Positions 36,686 through 46,896 of a stretch of DNA of 64,000 nt are shown one piece after another. The stretch covers positions 14,484,913-14,548,912 of the forward strand of contig JAJEKV010000024.1 in NCBI GenBank assembly GCA_021234155.1, given 5' to 3'. The DNA comes from Isoetes taiwanensis. Lineage: Eukaryota > Streptophyta > Lycopodiopsida > Isoetales > Isoetaceae. The notes beneath the pieces were generated by a model. The model was given only the letters and a program-made list of their open reading frames with translations, did not search any database and was not told the DNA's origin. The translations under genes were made by a program, and so were the position numbers. Numbering within the stretch: position 1 is the first letter of the stretch; every line of letters begins with the position of its first letter.

Positions 36686-37097
36686 CTCGAACATGTAAAG
36701 AACAGAAAGTGCAGGTGATGAGTGTTTGTCAAAATGTCCTATATTTTTGACAATTTTGTTCATAATTTTGTACAATTTTCATAACCTTGAATATATCACT
36801 TCTTTGTCACTCTACTACCCTTGCTATTTTTTTTATTGCCCCTTATTTGCTACACTTTATATAAGTAACTATTTTTTGTTCTAAATTAGGAGGATGAAAA
36901 TTGCTATTTAAAATTTTTGCATGGAAGTTATGTACAATCAACCCCTCAAAAAAGGTACCTAAATTACCTAAATTGTCACACCTGTCACAAAAAAATCTTA
37001 AAAATGGACTTTTTAAAGGGAATTTTAGAGAATCTTTCAAAGATTCCTTTTGAAGTGCGTTTGCAGCAAATAAGTGTGTTTCATTATAAACTTTGTT
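36686..37097. other. 3' non-coding end of the element
   Basis: AT-rich, no ORF of interest. Contains the right terminal modules and inverted repeat, then 18-20 bp of unexplained sequence before ABCB sequence resumes. Confidence 0.6.
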
Positions 37098-37354
37098 CAT
37101 ACTCTATGGCAAGCAGGACGCAATGTTTGAAGATATTGAAAAAGCCACAAAATCTGCAAATGCACACGGATTTATCAGCCAGCTTCCACAAGGATACAAG
37201 ACTCAGGTTTGGATATATTGCAGTTGGGAAGTTTTTTTTTGTTATTGCATAAGGTTCATAGTTTAAGTGAAAACAAGTTGGGGAGCGCGGCGTTCAGCTT
37301 TCTGGTGGACAAAAGCAGAGAGTTGCAGTGGCAAGAGCAATGCTCAGAAATCCC
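37098..37354 (+). pseudogene. Captured ABCB gene fragment (sense), part 2
   Basis: Collinear with 44,191-44,449: the rest of the Q-loop exon, the intron, and the start of the signature exon. It keeps [17 protein letters not shown], with Arg where the resident gene has Lys. It ends abruptly at a junction to palindrome-arm sequence. Confidence 0.92.
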
Positions 37355-37362
37355 CTCATGTG

Positions 37363-37905
37363 ACTTTGCAGAGTACGTTGAAAAGTCTTGGGACCTGACT
37401 GTAGCCCGCCGGATGCGTAGCCAGAGGGGCTACTCCTGGATTGCATCTCCCCAGTTCCGATGGGGCAGGTAGGGATTACTCCCACCAGAGGTTGGCATGC
37501 TGACTCAAGGTGACTAGAGGGCCACTGCCCGTACTCGACTGAACTCCATGGAAGGTGTACACCACCCCAAGAGTGTCGAACCCATGCAAAGCTCGCACGC
37601 AGTGGCAGAGCATTAGGTCTAGTGCACTATAGTCCCCGATAGGCTTTACTACCAGAGGGACGTGATCATGAGTCAGGACATGAACCTCCTTGTAAGCCAG
37701 TCAGGCCCCTCCACCCACAACCAGGTGTGGCTCTTGTACACAGGCCGAATTTAATAGTGCATTAAAGAGGGCTAGCTAGGACGAGCATCAAACTACTAGG
37801 CTTTTAAGGCCTCTACCCCCCTTCCCAATACAATGATTCCACATAGATCATCATCACATACATACCATAGAAGAACTAAAGAATACGATTTAATCTAAAT
37901 CACAG
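37363..37905 (-). repeat. Partial palindrome arm
   Basis: Nearly the same as 27,382-27,925 (right arm of palindrome 1). Its mate, a forward arm, is missing here. Confidence 0.9.
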
Positions 37906-38432
37906 ATCAAGCAGGATCTCCCCTTTGTGGATGATCAATGTATCAGATTTACAACATAGATACAAACATAAATGACTTTACTTTGTACCTGAAGTAGGAT
38001 TGTAGAATCTCTCAATAAGCGAAATAACAGTGCTCTTTCCAGAACCACTTTCTCCAACGAATGCCACAGTTTTCCCTGCTGGGATTTTGAAGCATAGATC
38101 TTTGAATATGGCTACACCTGGCCTTGAAGGGTAACTAAAGCAAACATTGCAGAAGTCGATGTTTCCTTGTACTACAGTTAGTACCTCACCCATCTGCTTG
38201 TTCCCATGTATAAGAAGTTTATGGTTAATCAACTGCATAAGCTGATAAGCAGCTGCCCTTGCCTTTGAAAACGTTGCAATGCGTGGAACAGCTTGTCCTA
38301 GGGAGCTTGTGAAAAAGCAATATAATTCAGTATGTACATAATTTAGAACTTAAAGCTTCAGGATAAAGTAAATATCTGGTATACATACAGGCCACCGATG
38401 AGGATTGCAAATATCCCTGAAATAACCTTGCC
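37906..38432 (-). pseudogene. Captured ABCB gene fragment (antisense)
   Basis: Reverse complement of 43,568-44,096 of the resident gene. It shares with the sense fragment at 27,952 several differences from the resident gene (TTTTTCACAAGCTCC intron end; CACGCATTG; ACTTCTTATACATGGG), so the two captured pieces share a common ancestor. Confidence 0.92.
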
Positions 38433-40400
38433 ATCTAGACCTCTAGATATCAAGCCATCTGTGATTTAGTTTAAATCTTATTCTTTAGTTCTTCTATGGT
38501 ATGTATGTGATGATGATCTATGTCGAATCATTGTATTGGGAAGGGGGGTAGAGGCCTTAAAAGCCTAGTAGTTTGATGCTCGTCCTAGCTAGCCCTCTTT
38601 AATGCACTATTAAATTCGGTTTGTGTACAAAGAGCTAGACACGGTTGTGGGTGGAGGGGGCGGGCCCGGCTTACAAGGAGGTTCATGTCGACTCATGATC
38701 ATGTCCATCTGGTAGTAAAGCCTATCGGGGACTATAGTGCACTAGACCTAATGCTCTGCCACTGCGTGCGAGCTTTGCATGGGTTCGACACTCTTGGGGT
38801 GGTGTACACCTTCCATGGAGTTCAGTCGAGTATGGGCAGTGGCCCTCTAATCACCTTGAGTCAGCATGCCAACCTACGGTGGGAGTAATCCCTACACCCC
38901 CATCGGGTGGGGAGATGCAACCCCGGGAGTAGCCCCTCGGCTACGCATCCGTGAGCCTGATCGAGTCCCAAGACTTTTCAACCTACTACCGCAAAGTGTG
39001 CGCGGGAGGGGCGGATGGAGTGGACTACCTAAGCCATGTTCTTATGCCCGGTAAATCCATTTGCCATGAATTACATGCGCAATGACCTCACGGAGGCCAA
39101 AGCCGTCGAGTCATCCCCTTGAGTGCGAGCCTTGGGTAGGATCTCCATATGTGATGTCTTGATTTTTGTCCATCGCCATTGATGGTCATGTGATATTGAT
39201 GTATGTATACTTACCGTATGTTACGCTTCCACGCCTAGGTAGGCCTTGAGGAGCGAGGGGTGAAATGACCCCTTCATTCTTCCCTTTGGAACTTCGTCAA
39301 GGTTGCGTTGATCGTGGAGGGCCTTATATCGACATGGAGTGGTATGGGGATGAACTCTTGCTTGTACACAGTGTGTGCACCGTATATGAGTAGGGGACGT
39401 CACATATATGAGTAGGGATGTCCCCTACTCATATACGGTGCACAATAACCGCGGTACAAGGTGAGTTCATCCCCCATACCAGCTCCATGCTGATATAAGG
39501 CCCTCCACGTATCACCGCAACCTTGACGAGTTCCAGTGGGAAGAATGAAGGGGTACCTCAGGGCCTACCTAGCTGCGGAAGCGTAACATACGTGTAAGTA
39601 TACATATCAATATCACATGACCATCACGAAGGATGGCTCACCACATATCTGCAGAGACAGAAATCAGTACATCACATATGGAGATCCTACCCAAGGCTCA
39701 GACTCAAGGGGGGATGACTGACGGCTTGGGCCTCCAGAGGTCATTGCAGACAGAATTCATGGCAAATGGATTTGGTTGGCATAAGAACATGGCTTAGGGT
39801 AGTCCACTCCTGTGCACACTTTGCAGAGTAGGTTGAAAAGTCTTGGGACCCCGATCAGAGTCATTTGGATGCATAGCCGAGGGGCTACCCTGGGTTGCAT
39901 CTCCCCGCCCGATGGGGGCGTGTAGGGATTACTCCCACCAGAGGTTGGCATGCTGACTCAAGGTGACTAGAGGGCCACTGCTCGTACTCGACTGAACTCC
40001 ATGGAAGGTGTACACCACCCCAAGAGTGTCGAACCCATGCAAAGCTCGCACGCAGTGGCAGAGCATTAGGTCTAGTGCACTATAGTCCCCGATAGGCTTT
40101 ACTACCAGAGGGACGTGATCATGAGTCAGGACATGAACCTCCTTGTAAGCCAGTCAGGCCCCTCCACCCACAACCAGGTGTGGCTCTTGTACACAAGCCG
40201 AATTTAATAGTGCATTAAAGAGGGCTAGCTAGGACGAGCATCAAACTACTAGGCTTTTAAGGCCTCTACCCCCCTTCCCAATACAATGATTCCACATAGA
40301 TCATCATCACATACATACCATAGAAGACGTAAAGAATAAGATTTAATCTAAATCACAGAGTTAGGTTCTTTAGTTATGGCTTGATATCTAGAGGTCTAGA
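38433..40400. repeat. ~2-kb palindrome 2
   Basis: Forward arm 38,433-39,400 and reverse arm 39,418-40,400, with the same spacer as palindrome 1 and in the same orientation. Stretches 38,870-39,350 and 39,440-39,930 hold clustered differences from palindrome 1 that look like base-calling or consensus errors. Confidence 0.88.
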
Positions 40401-40937
40401 TGGCTGCTATATGGGCAATTCAATAGGCTAAACCTACTTACACTATGCCTGGGAGGTGGATTAGACTATTGAATTGGCAAAATACCTGATCCCTGGCTTG
40501 CTCCTCCTGCTCTGAACGCGTCCATGCTGCAGAACTGCTTGAAGATGAAGCTAGAAAGGGAAGCTGATGAGCTAGGCTGCTCAGACAGACTTCCGGAGTC
40601 GAGATTGGCTCTTGGGGCAAGCGAAACGGAGCTCTAGAAGGCTGTGGACGAAAATGGAAAGTTAGGGTTTCAAAAGCCTTATATAGGCTATAAGTTAGGG
40701 CTAGGGTTTCCATCAACCCTTGGGCTTGTGGGATAATTGGATGTGGCTCATTTGCCTATATTAATTAAGTGGGCTAAAGTGTACACATAAATAAATGTGC
40801 ACACGCTTGCAAGTTGCCCCCTTGGGTGCTACTTGCTTAGCTACACGTCGGCGTACACGTCAATCGGGATGGCGTGTACGCGTGACGATGCAGTACAGTA
40901 TACGTCCTGGGACTGTATACTGTGCTGGAATGTCACA
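40401..40937 (-). promoter_or_regulatory. Outer flank, inverted copy
   Basis: Reverse complement of 25,444-25,985, including the TATA box and the motifs upstream of it. It points into the structure from the right side. Confidence 0.55.
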
Positions 40938-42326
40938 GTCAATTGCCTAATGGATTGTCAATTCAATATATTCCTGGTATATTCGCACTCTATCAACAAA
41001 AAGGGATTTGCCCAAGGGTAACATTACCTTTAAGTTGAGTTAACATTAATTGTATAATTAGTTCACACAAGATTAGTTAAGGGGATACTTGGGAAATCTT
41101 TGCGCACATGTTTAGTTAAAGATTGTATGCTACAGCTGCAGTATAGCCAGGGCTTTATTGTAACCAATTTAGGACAGCCATTACATAGCGTGCACTAAAA
41201 GAAAGCAAATTGTGCCTTTAGGACAATTCAATTTCACCTACAACATGTTTACTTTCTCCGTTCATCATCAAGAGAAAATATAAAGAATGTAAGGTGGGCC
41301 AAAAGAGGTGGTCCCTTTATTCAAAGCTTTAGATGGTTTGTTGGGTTTGTTTTACGAGGTTTCCATACAATTGGGAAAGGAACAAATACAATTTCTATAA
41401 AAAGGCAAGGCTACATCAATAAAGAAATTTGTGTTTGCAAAACATTGGACATAAAACTGGCAAGGATAGAGCGAGCGTGTCTTATTTATCAACCATGAGC
41501 TTTTTTTGTGGACGTAACCAATTTTTTAGTGAGTGTCATGTTAAAGCCACATCAAGGAAAAAATACATGGAGTTTTTTTTATTTCATGCTGTTGTTAAGT
41601 AAGACGAGGATAGAGGTCCTCGGTTTTTTAGAGAAGTCTTTTCTCAAGCTGAGAATTTCGTTCTGTCAATTTTTTTTTCCAAAGCTTGAATGCACCTATA
41701 GAAAAAAGTCTGCTCAAAGCCCGACAAACAGCTGGATTCCTTATCAGCCGGAAGGATGGCAAAGATTTTAATTTGTGTCCCTGCATCATTAATGGTCAAC
41801 GATGCTTTGCACCGGTTTTATATAACCGTAGAGCTTTTCTGGGCTAAAAACAGAGGGGCCCATATTGTTTTGCACTTGTTTCCTTTCAACCTTCAGTAAA
41901 CAGATTCATCAACCTTTAAGCTACTTGTTCGACTTTTGCAGTCTGAAATAGAAATAAAATATCAATGATTTGTTAAACAAGACATTGAATTTCTGTCTTT
42001 TCGCTTATGACAGATCCTACAGTAAATTCTCACCTTAAATTTGAATTCAAAAAGTAGCATTTCAATTTGGATGATAACATGATAACCGTTGATATGATTT
42101 AGCACCGGACTTTTCTTGTCTAGCTATATTTTTTATGCTTTGCTGGTAAAACCCACGCCATATGCCCAGGATTCAATGCATGAAAGCATTTAGTTAAAGC
42201 AATTTGACATGGGTACTTTTGTCCTCATCGTTTTTTTGGCTGATCGCGTTATCTATAGATATGATCCTACTAGCAATTGTGATAATTGTAAGCCTATGCG
42301 GTGCCTGAGATACTCATATATTGATC
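40938..42326. other. ABCB upstream region
   Basis: No gene recognised. It contains the ABCB 5' leader and promoter, which I cannot delimit; several AT-rich stretches could serve as TATA boxes. The foldback structure ends only about 1.4 kb upstream of the ABCB start codon. Confidence 0.5.
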
Positions 42327-45300
42327 ATGGAAACCCATGCTGAAAATGAGGTGCAAAATGTCAGCACAGGTAAAGAACCTGCAGGAGAACTTAGACCAAT
42401 CCATAAGCTTTTTGAGTATGCAGATAGATATGATTGGATGCTCATGGCATTTGGAAGCCTTGGAGCCATTGTGCATGGTTCCACTCTACCTGTATTTCTG
42501 CTTCTATTTGGAGACCTGCTCAACAGCCTTGGTAGCTTGTCCAACAACCCTCATAAGATGTATTATGAAGCATCAAAGGTATCATTATGCATTACTAGAA
42601 GTTATAATTTCTCTTCACTGTTACAATTACCTCCATTCTGCAGTTTGCTCTATACTTGTTCTACCTTGGCCTTGTGAGTTGGGTATCAGCATGGGCAGGT
42701 ATTGTTGAAATTGCAAAAATACTGTAGTGGCTATTTATTAATAGTTATCTTTTTGTTGGTGGTAATCAGAAGTAGCATGTTGGATGCAAACTGGTGAGCG
42801 CCAAACAGCAAGACTGAGAGTTAGATATCTGGAGGCCATGCTCAATCAAGATATTGGCTTTTTTGATACTGAAGCAAGGACTGGAGATTTAGTCCAAAAA
42901 ATATCAACTGACGTGCTAATTATCCAGGAGGCTATTAGTGAAAAGGTAACATAAGCTTTCCAACCCCTATGCTTAAGGACTGGATTCCAAGAACCTTTAT
43001 TGGTGCTCGCAGATGGGCCTCTTCTTACATTTTGTTGCGGTATTTATTGGAGGGTTCATAGTTGCATTTAGATCAACATGGAAGCTAAGTCTTTTGACAT
43101 TGGGAATCCTTCCTCTGATAGCTATTTCTGGCGGTCTCTATGCTTATGCACTGATGGGCCTTACATCAAAGACCAAGGAAGCATATTCTGTTGCAGGAAA
43201 TATTGCAGAACAAGTAAGCTTTTTTGATGGTGTAAGAGAAGGAACAAGAATTGTTTCTAAGAATAGTATGAATAATTTTTAGATTGTGTTAGTTCAAACA
43301 TCAAAAAGGACTAGGCACCTATTGTTAAATTGACACTTTGCTACACAGGCAATTTCACAAGTAAGAACTGTGTATTCCTTTGTTGGAGAGACAAGAACAA
43401 TTAACGCCTATTCTCAAGCACTAGGATCTACACTGCCTTTGGCTTATAAAGCTGGATTGGCCAAAGGTTTTTTTTTAGGATCTACATATGCGACCTTCTG
43501 TGGCTGCTGGGCATTACTATTTTGGTACGGAGGCATCCTGGTCAGGAAAGGTGAGGCTAATGGAGGCAAGGTTATTTCAGGGATATTTGCAATCCTCATC
43601 GGTGGCCTGTATGTATACCAGATATTTACTTTATCCTGAAGCTTTAAGTTCTAAATTATGTACATACTGAATTATATTGCTTGTTTACAAGCTCCCTAGG
43701 ACAAGCTGTTCCAAGCATTGCAACCTTTTCAAAGGCAAGGGCAACTGCTTATCAGCTTATGCAGTTGATTAACCATAAACCTCTCATACATGGGAACAAG
43801 CAGATGGGTGAGGTACTAACTGTAGTACAAGGAAACATCGACTTCTGCAATGTTTGCTTTAGTTACCCTTCAAGGCCAGGTGTAGCCATATTCAAAGATC
43901 TATGCTTCAAAATCCCAGCAGGGAAAACTGTGGCATTCGTTGGAGAAAGTGGTTCTGGAAAGAGCACTGTTATTTCGCTTATTGAGAGATTCTACAATCC
44001 TACTTCAGGTACAAAGTAAAGTCATTTATGTTTGTATCTATGTTGTACATATCTGATACATTGATCATCTACAAAGGGGAGATCCTGCTTGATAGCCACG
44101 ACATTAGGACCTTAAAATTAGATTGGCTCAGACAACAAATGGGTTTGGTCAATCAGGAGCCAGTTTTATTTGCAACAACCATTGAGGAAAACATACTCTA
44201 TGGCAAGCAGGACGCGGTGTTTGAAGATATTGAAAAAGCCACAAAATCTGCAAATGCACACGGATTTATCAGCCAGCTTCCACAAGGATACAAGACTCAG
44301 GTTTGGATATATTGCAGTTGGGAAGTTTTCTTTTGTTATTGCATAAGGTTCATAGTTTAAGTGAAAACAGGTTGGCGAGCGCGGTGTTCAGCTTTCTGGT
44401 GGACAAAAGCAGAAAGTTGCAGTGGCAAGAGCAATGCTCAGAAATCCCACTATTCTTCTACTTGACGAAGCCACAAGTGCTCTAGATGCAGAATCAGAAC
44501 GTACCGTTCAAGAAGCCTTAGTTCACCTCATGATAGGGAGGACAACAGTAGTTGTTGCACATCGCCTGTCGACTATTCAGAATGCAGACTTAATTGCTGT
44601 CTTGCAGGAAGGGAATATTGTTGAATTAGGAACACATGAGGACCTCATTGCCAAAGGAGATTCTGGGGCATATGCTGCTCTTTTTAGGCTGCAAGCATTG
44701 GTGAAAGATGAAGAAGCACGTATTGAGAAAGAACATGGGTTGGTTCTCTCATGAAATTATAGTTCTTACAGAGTTATTATTTATGAATCTCATGGCGATT
44801 TTGTTTGACATGTTTGCAGAATTATGATACGATGTTCTTCTGATATGTCATCAGATACAGATGGCAAGGTTGGGAGTAAACGGTTCAGTTTTAGGCGGAC
44901 AATGAGTTCATTAAGTCACTTATCCAGTATAACTTCGAGAATTGTGAATGGTGATGAATCGGACGAGGATGAAAATATATCCAAAGCGTATTTTTGGAGA
45001 TTATTGAGGCTAAATGCACCAGAGTGGCCTTTCTTCGTAGTTGGAACCATAGGAGCTACGTTTGCAGGATTCGTAACTCCTACATTGGGCTTCCTCCTTG
45101 CTTCCAATATCGATTTGTTTTACAATAAAAACTTTCATCACATGAAGAAAGAAATTGCAAGAAACTGCATCATCTTCGTCCTTCTGGGAGCTGTATCACT
45201 TATGGCTTTATCTTTGGACCATTACTTTTTTGCCATAACAGGAGAAAATCTTACCAAGCGTGTGCGTGAAAAGATGCTTGCAGGTAGTGAGATTTAGTGA

Positions 45301-46896
45301 ATACTCCCTTTCTTTTATCACAGAACAAATTAACACATCACGCTGCAGTTATTCTGAACAACGAAATCAGCTGGTTTGATCAAGATGAAAATAGCAGCGG
45401 CCAAATTGTGTCACGCTTGTCTTCCGAAGCAACATATGTTAGAGCTGCAATGGGAGATAGAGTTGCGGCAATTGTACAGAATGGAGCACTTCTGTTCTCA
45501 GCTTTTCTTGTTGTGTACGTTATAGCCTGGAGAATGGCCCTTGTGATGACTGCAATTGTACCATTAATTATAGCTGCTGCCGTGGTAGAGGTAATAGTTA
45601 CATATATGTATAATGTTTTTCATGAAATTCAAACGTAAATGCAATTAGGATCTGCTTATAGTAGTATTCCATGTTTCGCAGCAACTGTTCTTGAAGGGAT
45701 TTGCTGGTGACATAGATAAAGCACATCATAAATCAAACATGATGGCAGGAGAAGCTCTTAGCAACATGCGTGTTGTGGCAGCTTTTGGTGCAGAGAAGGG
45801 AGTAGTAAACTTATTTGCCAATGAATTGAAGGTGCCAAAACAGTCTAACTTCATCAGAGGACAGATAGCTGGTCTAGGCTTTGGCATATCACAACTTTTT
45901 CTTTTCTCTTCTTATGGACTTGCACTATGGTATGGAGCTAAGTTGATGAGAAGTGGAATGGCAAGCTTTGGGGATGTAATGAAAGGTTTTTTTGTCCTCG
46001 TTACAACAGCATTTGCTGTTTCAGAAACAGTTAGTCTAACGCCAGATATTGTAAAGGGTAACAAAGCAATGAAATCTGTTTTTAAAGTCCTTGACTGGAA
46101 AACCAGGATTGAGCCAGATAGTCCAGATGGTGAGCAGGTCCATGAAATGAAAGGAAATATTCAATTTCAAGGAGTAGATTTCTACTATCCATGTAGGCCA
46201 GATGTATTTGTTTTTAAAAACCTGAATTTGAAAGTGCATGCAGGAAGATCCCTTGCATTAGTTGGGGCAAGTGGATCAGGAAAGAGCTCTATAGTATCTT
46301 TGGTGGAAAGGTTTTATGACCCTATAGAAGGAATGATACTAGTTGATGGGAAAGATATACGGACCTTGAATTTGAAATCATATCGTCGTTATGTAGGTTT
46401 GGTTCAGCAGGAACCTACCTTATTTGCAACCAGCATATATGAAAATATACTGTATGGTAAAGATAATGCATCAGAAAGTGAAGTAATTGAAGCATCAAAA
46501 GCTGCAAATGCTCATGATTTTGTGAGCTCATTGCCAGATGGATACAAGACAGATGTGGGTGAGAGGGGAGTTCAGCTTTCTGGAGGCCAAAAGCAGAGGG
46601 TAGCAATTGCACGCGCAGTTTTGAAGAATCCAACAATACTTCTGCTAGATGAAGCAACAAGTGCCTTGGATGCAGACACTGAACGTATAGTACAAGAGGC
46701 TCTTGACAGGTTAATGGCAGGAAGAACAAGCATAGTAATAGCTCATCGTCTGTCAACAATACAAAATGTGGATGAGATTGCAGTGATTGAAAGTGGTAAG
46801 ATCATTGAGCAAGGTAGACATCAAGATCTTGTTGGAAACAAAGATGGTGCATATTATAGTCTATTCAAGCTTCACCAAAGAAACAATGGAACCTAG
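42327..46896 (+). CDS. ABCB: ABCB (MDR/P-glycoprotein-type) full transporter
   Basis: Eleven exons: 42,327-42,578; 42,644-42,698; 42,770-42,945; 43,013-43,213; 43,349-43,608; 43,692-44,008; 44,077-44,300; 44,371-44,738; 44,820-45,283; 45,349-45,590; 45,682-46,896. All have GT-AG introns and the summed length is 3,774 nt, giving 1,257 residues, usual for plant ABCBs. Layout is TMD-NBD-TMD-NBD. NBD1 has Walker [10 protein letters not shown] (about residue 397), LSGGQ (about 502), [12 protein letters not shown] and AHRLST. NBD2 has GASGSGKSS (about 1,047), LSGGQKQR (about 1,151), [12 protein letters not shown] and AHRLST. Family knowledge: ATP-driven export at the plasma membrane, with auxin or other small molecules as substrates; the substrate is not predictable here. 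ATG at 42,327 is chosen because METHAENEV leads into the first transmembrane helix. Oddity: NBD1 has GGQKQK instead of GGQKQR. No inactivating change seen. Confidence 0.95.

Larger units (their letters stand above)
28580..37079. mobile_element. 8.5-kb element: ParB-methyltransferase plus transposase-like gene
   Basis: It interrupts an ABCB exon: sequence left of 28,580 and right of 37,098 would be contiguous in the resident gene. The termini share the 12-bp inverted repeat ACACACTTATTT (28,580-28,591; complement 37,068-37,079). Just inside, both ends carry the modules AAGTGCGTTTG and AAGATTCCTTT, in swapped order but the same orientation. Nineteen to twenty bases (37,080-37,097) after the right repeat match neither the gene nor the left end, and there is no obvious target duplication beyond CA. 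Cargo: two divergent genes and a population of TATAAATTTATA palindromes. Confidence 0.75.
25444..40937. mobile_element. Compound inverted-repeat (foldback-like) structure
   Basis: Both outer ends read TGTGACATTCCAGCACA inward (25,444 forward; 40,937 in reverse complement). Order: outer flank, palindrome 1, ABCB fragment (forward), 8.5-kb methyltransferase element, rest of the ABCB fragment, partial palindrome arm, ABCB fragment (reverse), palindrome 2, outer flank (reverse). Similarity between the two sides extends a little past the TGTGAC ends, and I could not identify a target duplication, so the exact termini and element class (foldback, Pack-type TIR element, or rearranged LTR DNA) are open. 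The outer arms are about 3 kb each. Confidence 0.8.

Noticed and set aside
37209-37472. Plus-strand frame across the ABCB/palindrome junction
   Set aside because: It begins in ABCB intron sequence in the wrong frame and runs into palindrome arm; a chance fusion.
25444-40937. Interpretation as an ordinary LTR retrotransposon with 3-kb LTRs
   Set aside because: The long repeats are inverted, not direct; no primer-binding site, purine tract, gag or pol was found inside.
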